From Deltaproteobacteria bacterium (GTDB lineage: Bacteria > Desulfobacterota > Desulfobacteria > Desulfobacterales > Desulfatirhabdiaceae), in assembly GCA_021778975.1 (NCBI GenBank), contig JAJYBO010000001.1, positions 1-46,891 of the forward strand: a DNA stretch of 46,891 bases, written 5' to 3'. Positions 16,082 to 24,484 of the stretch are shown here, one piece after another; position 1 is the stretch's first letter, and each line of letters begins with the position of its first letter. The notes below the pieces were generated by a model that was not told the origin of the DNA, did no database searches, and saw only the letters and a program-made list of their open reading frames with translations. Position numbers and translations under genes: made by a program.

Positions 16082-18538
16082 TTACTCATCCAAAATCTTT
16101 CTGATCCTGAAGGCAATTTCTCTCAAAGAAATCGGTTTCATGACAAAATCTCGGATGCCGGCCTTTCGGACGTCTTCTTCGGTAATCAGCTCGCTGAAAC
16201 CGGTGTACAGCATGATAGGGATGTTGTCTCGAATTTTAAGCAATTTTGCGGATAAATCTATACCGGTCATATCGGGCATGGTCATATCGGTAAGAATGAT
16301 GTCGAAATCGTCAGGATGCGCGTCGAAAATTTCGAGCGCCTTTACGGGGTCCGTTATCGCGGTCATCCGGTAGCCCAGCCCTTTGAGCATGTCCCGCCAC
16401 ATTTCTGCGAGCATGGGTTCGTCATCTACAAGCAGAATACTTTCGCAACCTGTTGGAATTGACTCCGCCATACCTGTTTCCACCGGACGATCCTCATGGA
16501 TAATCGCCGGCAGATACACGTTGAAAATCGATCCTGAGGACGGTTCACTCTGTACGACAATCGTTCCGCCATAGTCCCTGACAATTCCATATACCACGGA
16601 AAGCCCCAGCCCCGTGCCTTCTCCGATCTTTTTGGTGGTAAAGAAGGGATCGAATATCCGCTGTAACACATTCGGCGCCATACCAACACCGGTATCGCTG
16701 ATCGTCAGATTCACATAAACGCCAGGATGCAAATCCGGGTGTGAAATTGTCATGTCCGGATGAATTTCCACATTGGAGAGATGGACTCCGAGAATGCCCC
16801 CCTTCTCTCGCATCGCCCACGCAGCGTTGGTGCAAAGATTCAGCAGTATCTGATGTATCTGGGTCGGATCGGCCAGAACTGTGAACATATCGCGAACAAT
16901 GTTTTCTCTAATTTTAATCGTGGACGGAATCGTCGCTCGCAACAGCGTCAGCGCCTCTTTGACGATTAATGCCATGTTCACAGGCCCAACTTCTTTTTCC
17001 GCATTACGGCTGAAGGCAAGAATCTGCTGTATCAGACTTTTCGCACGGTCAGCCGCTTTGGATATCTGTTCTATGCAGTACTCTGTCTGCGCTCGGCCCG
17101 GATTCATGACGGCCATTTCACTGTACCCCAGAATCACCGACAGGATATTGTTGAAGTCATGCGCGATCCCCCCTGCAAGCGTACCAATGGCTTCCATTTT
17201 TTGAGAGTGGAGAAGCCGTGATTCCAGCATCTTGCGATCCGTGATATCCTGAGCGGAACAATCAACGTAACTGAGTTTTCCAGCGGCGTCACGCACCACG
17301 CGGATGTTCAGAGTGAGCCATACCACGCTGTGATCCTTGCGAAACGCCTGTATCTCGAATTCCGTGACCGTTTCCTGCCGATTTACCGTACGCAAAAGCT
17401 CGGTCCGCTGATCCGGATTCACCCACAATTGTCGGGCGATATCGGTGATACTGTGCATCAGATCATCGGGAGAATCATATCCGAGAATGCGCGCAAACGC
17501 TGGATTGGCGCTCAGAATTCGTCCTTCGAAATTGCTCTGAAATATCCCCATCGCGGCATTCTCGAAAATACTGCGATATTTTTCCTCCGCGCGGATCATG
17601 GCGGCTTCCGCCTGTTTACTCTCGGTAATATCGCGAATACATTCAATCGCGCCGACGACATTGCCTTCAGAGTCATGCAGCGTGCAGGCCGCGCCCCAGA
17701 GAAAAATTCCTTTGCCTCTGAATCCTGGAATATGCACCTCACCCACGAGGATCGCTCCCTGCCGTTTCACCTGAGAATATTTTTCTTCAACCTCCTGTTT
17801 GGGTTTAAGAACAAGGTCTATGAGAATCGGCCTTCTCTCCCCATAAAACGGCAGCGCATATGCGTAATCGGTTTTCCCGATCATATCTTCGGCGCGAACG
17901 CCTGTCATGGCCTCGATCGCCCGATTCCAGGCGATCACCCTGCCCCCTTTATCAATAACAAACGTGGCGTCCGGAAGAAAGCTGATGATATTTTCAAGCC
18001 GCTTCTGAAATTCTCTTAAGGTTTCTTCGAACTGTTTGCGTCTTGTGATATTCCGAATAATGATGATGATCTGATCTTCGAGCAGCGGCAATATGCGGGC
18101 TTCATAAAACTGCTTCCGTCCGTGAATTTGCATGGCATAGTCAAAACTGGTCAGCAATCTCGTCATCTGAACTTTATGAATCGCCTTCTGAAAATCTTCG
18201 CCGATCTCTTTAAAAGGAACATCCTGAATGCGTTTTCCGATCAGATCGGTTGGCGGCAAAAAAAAATCATCGGCGCCGCCGGCCTCATAATCAATGATTT
18301 TTCCATTGGCATTGAGACGAAACAGCAGGTCTGGAATCGCCTGAAAAATAGCCCGCATCTCGGCATTTGCCTGGAGCAGTTCCTGAGAACTCAGTTCGAG
18401 TGACCGCTCCAGCATCTTGCGGTCCTGATCGGATGCCTCGTAAGCATCGTTCACGGCGTCCAGGAACCTCCGATATTCAACGGACATCGGAGCATCCCCG
18501 AAATACCTGCGTAACTGGCGTTTCAACAGGCTGTGCAT
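16082..18538 (-). CDS. PAS-domain hybrid sensor histidine kinase with C-terminal receiver
   Basis: An 818-residue soluble hybrid kinase. In order: an N-terminal helical segment, three PAS domains (about 60-170, 178-305 and 315-435), a HisKA dimerisation domain with the phospho-accepting His in GGIAHDFNN, an HATPase_c domain with DTGVGM and GEGTGLGLS, and a receiver (about 693-812) with acidic VDDEP, the phospho-Asp in ILTDMTMP and the Lys in VMKP. No transmembrane segment is visible, so the signal is cytoplasmic or comes from a partner. It starts 4 nt after the FIST gene stop, so the two are likely translationally coupled and the FIST protein probably supplies the ligand signal (inference). 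Confidence 0.92.
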   Translation of the reverse strand: MHSLLKRQLRRYFGDAPMSVEYRRFLDAVNDAYEASDQDRKMLERSLELSSQELLQANAEMRAIFQAIPDLLFRLNANGKIIDYEAGGADDFFLPPTDLIGKRIQDVPFKEIGEDFQKAIHKVQMTRLLTSFDYAMQIHGRKQFYEARILPLLEDQIIIIIRNITRRKQFEETLREFQKRLENIISFLPDATFVIDKGGRVIAWNRAIEAMTGVRAEDMIGKTDYAYALPFYGERRPILIDLVLKPKQEVEEKYSQVKRQGAILVGEVHIPGFRGKGIFLWGAACTLHDSEGNVVGAIECIRDITESKQAEAAMIRAEEKYRSIFENAAMGIFQSNFEGRILSANPAFARILGYDSPDDLMHSITDIARQLWVNPDQRTELLRTVNRQETVTEFEIQAFRKDHSVVWLTLNIRVVRDAAGKLSYVDCSAQDITDRKMLESRLLHSQKMEAIGTLAGGIAHDFNNILSVILGYSEMAVMNPGRAQTEYCIEQISKAADRAKSLIQQILAFSRNAEKEVGPVNMALIVKEALTLLRATIPSTIKIRENIVRDMFTVLADPTQIHQILLNLCTNAAWAMREKGGILGVHLSNVEIHPDMTISHPDLHPGVYVNLTISDTGVGMAPNVLQRIFDPFFTTKKIGEGTGLGLSVVYGIVRDYGGTIVVQSEPSSGSIFNVYLPAIIHEDRPVETGMAESIPTGCESILLVDDEPMLAEMWRDMLKGLGYRMTAITDPVKALEIFDAHPDDFDIILTDMTMPDMTGIDLSAKLLKIRDNIPIMLYTGFSELITEEDVRKAGIRDFVMKPISLREIAFRIRKILDE

Positions 18539-18542
18539 CGCA

Positions 18543-19682
18543 TCATATTTCCAAAAAAGTGGTGATCGTCATGGTCTGGTTGTGAAGTTCACATTTGCCG
18601 CCAGGGGTAAACGGCGAAATTTCGCCATAGGAATAGAAACCTGTCATAACGGTATGCCTGCCCAAAATATTTTGCACGCCCTCCACCTCTTCTTCGACCC
18701 GCTGCCTGAGTACCAATTTTCTGGCAACACAACTGATGAGAATCGCCAGTTCCGGAGGTACATCTTTCATATCCTGACAACTGGTCTCAGCAGCGCCTAC
18801 AGCGCCATCAATCAGTCTGTCAATATTGGCCTTCATCAAGCGCGCATACGCGCCCAGAGGAACGTCTCCGGCAAATCTGAGGCTTTGATCCTTTTCGCGA
18901 ACCGCAAGAATCGCCCGCACAACCCCTGTCTCACCGACAGCCGTCCGAACACTGAGCGGAAAATGAAGCCCGGTTGCAGGAAGACCATCCGCATATTCGC
19001 CCAGATATTTTTTATACAACGCCAGCGCCGACGATCCGTCCAGCTCGTACAGCACATTTCCGTCGGAGCGGGTGATGAGTCGTTCAGGCCCAAATGGATC
19101 CCATCCCCCCATGGAACCGTACCGCACTTTCAAACGATCTCCGTAGAATCCCACCACCGCAATGGTATCCTTTTCAGGAGTACTGTCCCAGAATGTCAGC
19201 GTCTCACCAAAACGCTCGCCGTCTCCGGCAAGACCGCCGGTAACGGTGACGCGATCGGGAAGGTGCTGTGTCACCCCCCGCACCAGATCGCTACCATTGA
19301 CCGCAAGCCCATCGGACAAAACCATGACGTGCGTCAAACCTTCGGGATTGAGAAGCTCCGCCAACAATTTTCCGGCATGAAAGCTGTTTTCCGTTTGCGT
19401 CAGCCGTATCTGCCCCCCCATGACCGGAGTATGTTCAAAATAAATGGCAGTGGATACCAGGGTATTGTCCAATACCTGATCGCCGCAGATTTCCCCGGCG
19501 GTGGAGCATCCAAACAAATGGGCATTGGGATATGCCGCGCTTACCTGCTCGATGAGACAGCGCTCTTTCAGAATCGCCGTCGCGCCAAACAACATGACCA
19601 GTTGAGCGGATTCGGTCATAAAAGCCGACGCCGCCGATGTCCATGACTGGGAAAGCGTCCACTGTCTTTGTTCCGTTCTCAT
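18543..19682 (-). CDS. FIST domain (N and C) sensory protein
   Basis: A 379-residue protein with a FIST N domain (about 25-220; motifs LFGCSTAGEI and VTGGLAGDGERF) followed by a FIST C domain (about 225-365). FIST modules are predicted to bind small ligands such as amino acids and usually occur with kinases or cyclic di-GMP enzymes. Here the neighbouring gene encodes a PAS hybrid kinase, 4 nt downstream. No transmembrane segment or signal peptide is seen, so sensing is presumably cytoplasmic. GAGGCATTT precedes the ATG. Confidence 0.9.
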   Translation of the reverse strand: MRTEQRQWTLSQSWTSAASAFMTESAQLVMLFGATAILKERCLIEQVSAAYPNAHLFGCSTAGEICGDQVLDNTLVSTAIYFEHTPVMGGQIRLTQTENSFHAGKLLAELLNPEGLTHVMVLSDGLAVNGSDLVRGVTQHLPDRVTVTGGLAGDGERFGETLTFWDSTPEKDTIAVVGFYGDRLKVRYGSMGGWDPFGPERLITRSDGNVLYELDGSSALALYKKYLGEYADGLPATGLHFPLSVRTAVGETGVVRAILAVREKDQSLRFAGDVPLGAYARLMKANIDRLIDGAVGAAETSCQDMKDVPPELAILISCVARKLVLRQRVEEEVEGVQNILGRHTVMTGFYSYGEISPFTPGGKCELHNQTMTITTFLEI

Positions 19683-19737
19683 AAATGCCTCGAAGTTCGG
19701 GGATAAAAATACGGAAATAATGCCTGTCGCCTGAAGT

Positions 19738-19986
19738 TCACTCCGCTTTTCGACGCCATATCAGTGAAAACATGCCGATACCCATCCATATTCCGTTGAC
19801 AGTCACCGATGGATACGCCCCATAATACATGGAATTTACCATCAGAAAACCAGCCCCCAGCAAATTGAGTGTCTGATAACAGACGGCGTCTCCCTTCAGT
19901 TTGTCTGTGGAAAGCAGCGCATAAGCCATCAACAGGCATACAGCCCCCGCCCATCCCAGAATATCGGCGATCCACTTCAATATCAT
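19738..19986 (-). CDS. Small CBU_0592-like membrane protein
   Basis: An 82-residue protein with three hydrophobic helices (about 5-23, 41-56 and 59-76) and a short basic tail. The pattern, including an N-terminal GWxGAxxxLxAYxL-like segment and a NLxGAxxL segment, matches the small CBU_0592-type inner-membrane family of unknown function. It is read in the same direction as tyrS, 29 nt after the tyrS stop, and the FIST gene follows 55 nt later. The ribosome binding site is poor, so its expression may depend on readthrough from tyrS. Confidence 0.7.
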   Translation of the reverse strand: MILKWIADILGWAGAVCLLMAYALLSTDKLKGDAVCYQTLNLLGAGFLMVNSMYYGAYPSVTVNGIWMGIGMFSLIWRRKAE

Positions 19987-20015
19987 TGTAATTTCAGGAT
20001 ATGCCCCATCTGTTA

Positions 20016-21344
20016 TTATCCATTTTTCAAAGCGCCCTGGTTCTGGTCAGGCACAATATCCGAGCATTTGATTTTATGGAATTTTTTCTTACCGGAACTC
20101 AGAAGTATTTCACCGTCATGCAAATCCCGATCGCTTATCATGTAATCTACAGACGTCACCCGAACGCCATTGACATAGGCGCCGCCCTGTTCGATAAGCC
20201 GCCTTGCAGCGCCTCCGGACGCGGTCAGCCCGGAATTGAAAAACAATTTAAAAACCGGAACCCCCTGTTCAAGATCGCCGCAGCTTACAAATGAATGCGG
20301 CACGGACTGATCGTCTTGCTGAACGTCTCTTCGGGGAATATTGCTCGATGGCAGAATGTGATCGGAAATGACTCGCGCGCCAAAAACACCTGCCGACGCC
20401 CGATATGCCTTGATCGCTTCTTCAATTCCATGCGCCAGACTTGTGGCCTCGAACGCCAGTACGGCTTTGGCGCAGTTGATGTCCGCGTCCTTGAGATTTT
20501 CGGTTGTCGCGATTTCATTCACCGGCAAAAACGTAAAAAGCCTTAAAAACCGGGCGACATCGGCATCATCGGTATTGATCCAGAACTGAAAATATTCATA
20601 TGGCGTCGTTCTTTCCGGATCCAGCCATACCGCGCCCCTGGCCGTTTTTCCCATTTTAGCGCCCGTACTGGTCGTAATCAATGGAAATGTGATACCAAAA
20701 GCCGTTTTCTGCCTCAGACGCCGGATCAGGTCAATACCGGCCACAATGTTGCCCCACTGGTCGCTGCCACCCATCTGAAGCAGGCACCCCGTTCGATCGA
20801 ATAGCTCCAGATAGTCATATGCCTGAAGCAGCATGTAATTGAATTCTATGAAATTGAGACCATCTTCAGCTTCGAGTCTCATGCGATAGCTTTCCGATTT
20901 TATCATGCGATTGACGGAAAAATGTTTTCCGATATCTCTCAAAAAAGGAATATACTTCAGCTCGGAAAGCCAGTCCGCATTGTTCAGAAGTTGTGATTTA
21001 CCATCGCTGAAATCGAGAAACCGGGAAAGCTGATGCTTGATACCCACCACATTGTCATCAACCTGCGCCTTCGTCAACAATTGCCGGGTTTCTGTTTTTC
21101 CGCTGGGATCTCCCACCAGGCCGGTGCCACCGCCCACCAGCGCAACGGGTCTGTGGCCGTGTCGCTGCATGTGCGCCAGCGACATGATCGGCACCAGACT
21201 CCCCACATGCAGGCTTGACGCCGTCGGATCGAAACCGATATAACAGGCGACACTGCCACTTTCCAGATAATTGAAAAGCTCGCTATCATGCGTTGTTTGT
21301 TCGATAAACCCTCTTTCTCTCAGAACTTCGATGATATTTTTCAT
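20016..21344 (-). CDS. tyrS: Tyrosyl-tRNA synthetase
   Basis: A 442-residue class I synthetase that charges tRNA-Tyr. The HIGH-type motif is HVGS at 46-49 and the KMSKS-type loop is KMGKT at 230-234. GGSDQWGNI, which lines the tyrosine pocket, is at 192-200. The C-terminal 70 residues form an S4 RNA-binding domain (LTASGGAARRLIEQGGAYVNG). The start lies 12 nt after the rny stop, with AGGATTT upstream, so the two are probably cotranscribed. No T-box or other leader is seen. Confidence 0.97.
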   Translation of the reverse strand: MKNIIEVLRERGFIEQTTHDSELFNYLESGSVACYIGFDPTASSLHVGSLVPIMSLAHMQRHGHRPVALVGGGTGLVGDPSGKTETRQLLTKAQVDDNVVGIKHQLSRFLDFSDGKSQLLNNADWLSELKYIPFLRDIGKHFSVNRMIKSESYRMRLEAEDGLNFIEFNYMLLQAYDYLELFDRTGCLLQMGGSDQWGNIVAGIDLIRRLRQKTAFGITFPLITTSTGAKMGKTARGAVWLDPERTTPYEYFQFWINTDDADVARFLRLFTFLPVNEIATTENLKDADINCAKAVLAFEATSLAHGIEEAIKAYRASAGVFGARVISDHILPSSNIPRRDVQQDDQSVPHSFVSCGDLEQGVPVFKLFFNSGLTASGGAARRLIEQGGAYVNGVRVTSVDYMISDRDLHDGEILLSSGKKKFHKIKCSDIVPDQNQGALKNG

Positions 21345-21356
21345 GATTTTGAAATC

Positions 21357-22919
21357 CTATTTATTGGCAAATTCAATAGCTCTGGTTTCTCGAATCACCA
21401 TTACCTTTATTTGTCCCGGAAAGGTCAACATTTCTTCAATTTTCTTCACAATATCCCTGCTGAGCAGCGTTGTTTCCTCGTCGGAAATGATATCGCTCTC
21501 AACGATCACTCGCAGTTCCCTGCCAGCCTGTATCGCATATGAATTGGACACGCCATGAAAAGAATTGGCGATTTTTTCGAGATCATCAAGCCGTTTGACG
21601 TAATTTTCAAGCAATTCTTTACGCGCGCCAGGCCGGGCCCCTGAAAGGCCATCGGCAGCCTGCACCAGAAACGCATACACCGTGCTGGGAGGCACATCTT
21701 CATGATGCGCGGCGATCGCGTGAACCACTTTGGGAGACTCACCGAATTTCTTGGCCAGTTTTGAGCCGATAATTGCATGCGGCCCTTCGACTTCGTGATC
21801 TATGGCCTTGCCCAAATCATGAAGCAGCCCCATTCTTCGGGCCAGTTTGGAATTCAACCCCAGCTCGGATGCCATGATCCCACAAAGAAAACCGACCTCT
21901 ACCGAATGCTGAAGAACATTTTGCGCATAACTTGTCCTGAATTTAAGACTTCCAATATATTTAACAAGTTCCGGATGAATGCCATGCACTCCCAGATCGA
22001 AAGCGGCCTGTTCTCCCGCTTCTTTTATAGTCACATCCACTTCCTGCGTGACTTTTTTAACGACATCCTCGATTCTGGCTGGATGGATCCGTCCATCGGC
22101 GATCAGGCGAATCAGAGAAAGACGCGCCACCTCTCGTCGCACGGGATTGAACCCGGATAAAATGACCGCTTCAGGAGTATCGTCAATAATGAGATCAATT
22201 CCTGTCGCCGCCTCGAGAGCCCGGATATTGCGACCTTCTCTGCCAATGATACGCCCTTTCATTTCATCACCCGGAAGCGCTACCACCGACACAGTTCTTT
22301 CAGCAACAAAATCACCCGAATACCTCTGGATGGCCGTGGAAATTATTTTCTTGGCCTTTTTATCCGCTTCTTCCAGCGTTTCGGCCTCAATTCGTTTGAT
22401 GAGCCTTGCGCCTTCGTATCGAGCTTCGTTTTCCATGGCACGGATCAACAAATCTTTGGCCTGCTCGCAAGAAAGACAGGATATTCTTTCGAGCATTTTT
22501 TTCTGATCTTCGATGAGGCCTTTATATTCGATATCCTTTTTTTCGATCTGTTCTTCCAGTTCCAGCAGGGCTTTCTCTTTTTTGAAGGCATCCTGTTCCC
22601 GCCGTTCTACCTGTTCAATTTTTCGATCTATATTTTCTTCTTTCTGAATCAGCCAATTTTCCTTCTTTTTCAGTTCGGAACGTATCTCTCGGGTATCAGA
22701 ATCAACTTCGCTTTTCATCCTGAAAATGACATCTTTCGCCTCGATTTGCGCCTCTTTAACCAGCGTGTCCGCACGATGCCGCGCATCCTGATATATCCGG
22801 GCGGATTCGGCTTCAGCATCGGCAATCCTGTCTTTCAGGCTTTTGAGCTTCATCCAGTATGCAACCGCAAACCCCGCGCCGAAACCGATAATACTCAACA
22901 ATACTGCATATTCATTCAT
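21357..22919 (-). CDS. rny: Ribonuclease Y
   Basis: A 520-residue membrane-anchored endoribonuclease that initiates mRNA decay. It has one N-terminal transmembrane helix (about 4-22), a long charged coiled coil (about 25-200), a KH domain with GRIIGREGRNIRALE, and an HD domain with the metal-binding pair in LLHDLGKAIDHE plus AIAAHHEDV. Length and order are typical. Three overlapping ATG triplets occur at the start; the one at 22919 is the only one opening the frame, with GGAG 7 nt upstream. It is read downstream of the 6S RNA, in the same direction. Confidence 0.96.
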   Translation of the reverse strand: MNEYAVLLSIIGFGAGFAVAYWMKLKSLKDRIADAEAESARIYQDARHRADTLVKEAQIEAKDVIFRMKSEVDSDTREIRSELKKKENWLIQKEENIDRKIEQVERREQDAFKKEKALLELEEQIEKKDIEYKGLIEDQKKMLERISCLSCEQAKDLLIRAMENEARYEGARLIKRIEAETLEEADKKAKKIISTAIQRYSGDFVAERTVSVVALPGDEMKGRIIGREGRNIRALEAATGIDLIIDDTPEAVILSGFNPVRREVARLSLIRLIADGRIHPARIEDVVKKVTQEVDVTIKEAGEQAAFDLGVHGIHPELVKYIGSLKFRTSYAQNVLQHSVEVGFLCGIMASELGLNSKLARRMGLLHDLGKAIDHEVEGPHAIIGSKLAKKFGESPKVVHAIAAHHEDVPPSTVYAFLVQAADGLSGARPGARKELLENYVKRLDDLEKIANSFHGVSNSYAIQAGRELRVIVESDIISDEETTLLSRDIVKKIEEMLTFPGQIKVMVIRETRAIEFANK

Positions 22920-23173
22920 TCATTATCTCCTGGAGTGTCATCCGTGTATCGGCCCAATACCGGTCCGACACGGGATGGATTCATGATAACAATCACAATG
23001 ATGGATTCGCCAAGAAAGCGTAAGATTCGACAGGAAAAATACAGAGATTGATTCTGCAAACCCATCGAACATATCGAGGAAAGACAGTGAAGAAAAAGAC
23101 GATGACAGGAAATGGATGGAATGAAAACGGATTCAGGATTTACGCCCTACCCCTAAAAATTTAGAAAACCAGC

Positions 23174-23361
23174 ATATAAGCCCCCACCACTGTGCCGTTT
23201 TGTAAGGCCTTTGAGCCAAACGTGGAAATTTGGGACGTGTGTGATTTTTTCAGGCTTTTCTGTACGAGCAGAACTTGCACACCAAAATCAGGTAAGCCCC
23301 TGTTCAATTAATGTTGGGACAAAGGACATCTTCCAGTAACGAACACGGCAGGGGCTTATAT
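23174..23361 (-). ncRNA. ssrS: 6S RNA (SsrS)
   Basis: About 188 nt. The ends pair: ATATAAGCCCC at the 5' end (minus strand, 23361-23351) with GGGGGCTTATAT at the 3' end (23185-23174). Inner segments TGCCG and CGGCA also pair, leaving a long irregular hairpin with a large central bulge, the layout by which 6S RNA mimics an open promoter and binds sigma-70 RNA polymerase. Position strongly supports this: it lies directly downstream of zapA, the classic neighbour of ssrS, and upstream of rny. A TATATA box lies just ahead of the 5' end. The exact ends are estimates. Confidence 0.85.
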
Positions 23362-23389
23362 ACCGGAATAAGCAACCACCAAATCAATA

Positions 23390-23542
23390 TTGACGGCTTC
23401 GTAAAAAGTCCGGATGCTGCGTTGCGCTGCATCCTTCGTCGTTGCGGCGTACCATAAGTACGCCTCACTCCTCAGGATTTGCGCGCCTTGCCTGCGGCCT
23501 TTTTACAAAGTCGTCCGAAATTCGACTTTTTACGAGAACATC
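23390..23542 (+). repeat. Dispersed palindromic repeat, copy R4
   Basis: This ~153-bp copy has the most regular hairpins: GGATGC...GCATCC and a perfect GGCGTAC-cataa-GTACGCC. It lies between zapA and the 6S RNA. Its left edge is under 30 bp from the 6S 5' end, so it abuts or supplies part of the 6S promoter region. Confidence 0.93.
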
Positions 23543-23586
23543 AATATTTACGACTTCACAAAAATATCACAAAATTTATAAGTGGA

Positions 23587-23901
23587 TCAGTTCCCCATCA
23601 AGTCCATATGCAGCGCAATGTAACTATCGAGACGACGAATCAGTTGCGCGGAACGATTGCTAACAGCCGATAACTGAGTTTGACAGTTACCCCTCAGGGT
23701 TACATTATCAAGAGCTATATTCAATGCCGCTATAAGCAGCACGACGAATTTATTGGCATGTACAGACCGCTCCTGTTGCGCCTCCACTTTTTCGATCTCA
23801 CCAAGCAAGACCCCCGCAACTTCTTGACCGCTCAGCCTGTCGGTGTCAAACCTGAACTTGTAGGTTTGATTAAAAAGTGTTATAGACAAAAAATCTTCCA
23901 A
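23587..23901 (-). CDS. zapA: Cell division protein ZapA
   Basis: A 104-residue ZapA homologue, which cross-links FtsZ filaments at the division ring. The N-terminal beta-hairpin globular part (ITLFNQTYKFRFDTD) is followed by a helical stretch from about residue 45 to 100 with the ZapA-like VLLIAALNIALDN core. An in-frame stop lies a few codons upstream, and the only start codon after it is a TTG at 23901, about 10 nt after AAGGTGG, so translation very probably starts at TTG. It lies between zapB and the 6S RNA, separated from zapB by about 280 nt. Confidence 0.85.
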   Translation of the reverse strand: MEDFLSITLFNQTYKFRFDTDRLSGQEVAGVLLGEIEKVEAQQERSVHANKFVVLLIAALNIALDNVTLRGNCQTQLSAVSNRSAQLIRRLDSYIALHMDLMGN

Positions 23902-24014
23902 AAGAAAATTACCACCTTATATAGTTTTTAGATTTAAGATCACAGGCAACAACCAGTTAAAGAAACGTATCTTTCCCTCACCAATGGCTTCCTAAAATCG
24001 TTATCTTAAACTCT

Positions 24015-24034
24015 ATATCAAACAAGTTTGATAT
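24015..24034. promoter_or_regulatory. Perfect 20-bp palindrome upstream of zapA
   Basis: ATATCAAAC and GTTTGATAT face each other around a 2-bp centre, about 115 bp before the zapA start. Such a compact, A/T-rich, perfect dyad is typical of a dimeric repressor operator. No regulator for it is evident in the window. Apart from this dyad, the 13-bp inverted repeat at 24097-24140 and possible promoter elements, the 280-bp zapB-zapA gap holds no gene that I can see. Confidence 0.45.
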
Positions 24035-24096
24035 TTTCGTAAACAAACTTAATGTTAGACAATGTCGTAAAAACGGCTGCATGCAAAAAGCGTAAC

Positions 24097-24140
24097 TTCT
24101 TCATCGTTGATATCTTACAACATGCCCCAACGATGAAGAA
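24097..24140 (-). terminator. Inverted repeat after zapB, possible terminator or processing hairpin
   Basis: TTCTTCATCGTTG (24097-24109) and CAACGATGAAGAA (24128-24140) are perfect 13-bp inverted arms across 18 nt, starting about 40 nt after the zapB stop. There is no strong T-run, so it may be a weak terminator, an mRNA-end stabiliser, or part of a very diverged copy of the local repeat. Confidence 0.4.
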
Positions 24141-24180
24141 TACCAGTAGCGAATAAAACACTTTATGAAATCGTCAATTT

Positions 24181-24444
24181 TCACGGCAATGGATTTGAAT
24201 TACTGGCGGTCATCTTCTCGAGTTTTTCCAGAATCGTCTCGATTTTCGACTGCACCAACAGTTTTTCATCCGTCAAATTCGTAATTGTTTCGTCTTTGAT
24301 TTTCAGCTCGCTCTCAAGGCTGGAGACCATATTACGAAGTTCCATATTGGCCGATTCGAGAGATCGGCAAATACCAATCAGGCATTCAACCTTATTTTCT
24401 ATTTCGTCAAATTGCTGAATTAACTGCATCTCATTTTCCACCAT
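24181..24444 (-). CDS. zapB: ZapB-like coiled-coil division protein
   Basis: An 87-residue, almost entirely helical protein with heptad-like hydrophobic spacing from about residue 5 to 78 (QFDEIENKVECLIGICRSL, then ELKIKDETITNLTDE). ZapB is a short coiled-coil that binds ZapA at the Z-ring; sequence conservation in such proteins is low, so the name rests on size, coiled coil and position upstream of zapA. GAGGTG lies immediately before the ATG, closer than usual. It begins 40 nt after the stop of the GlmU-like gene, in the same direction. Confidence 0.65.
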   Translation of the reverse strand: MVENEMQLIQQFDEIENKVECLIGICRSLESANMELRNMVSSLESELKIKDETITNLTDEKLLVQSKIETILEKLEKMTASNSNPLP

Positions 24445-24484
24445 CTCACCTCGCTTTTTATATACTCATGGAAACTCATGGTTG

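Noticed and set aside
18582..19646. 354-codon open frame opposite the FIST gene
   Set aside because: It has low-complexity, Arg/His-rich translation typical of antisense frames, whereas the minus strand has both FIST domains.
21033..21243. T-box or other tRNA-sensing leader for tyrS
   Set aside because: tyrS starts 12 nt after rny with no space for a leader; no T-box sequence was found.
23442..23673. Short open frames over repeat R4 and the zapA end
   Set aside because: They are by-products of the repeat's palindromic sequence and lie opposite zapA; no start signal or homology seen.
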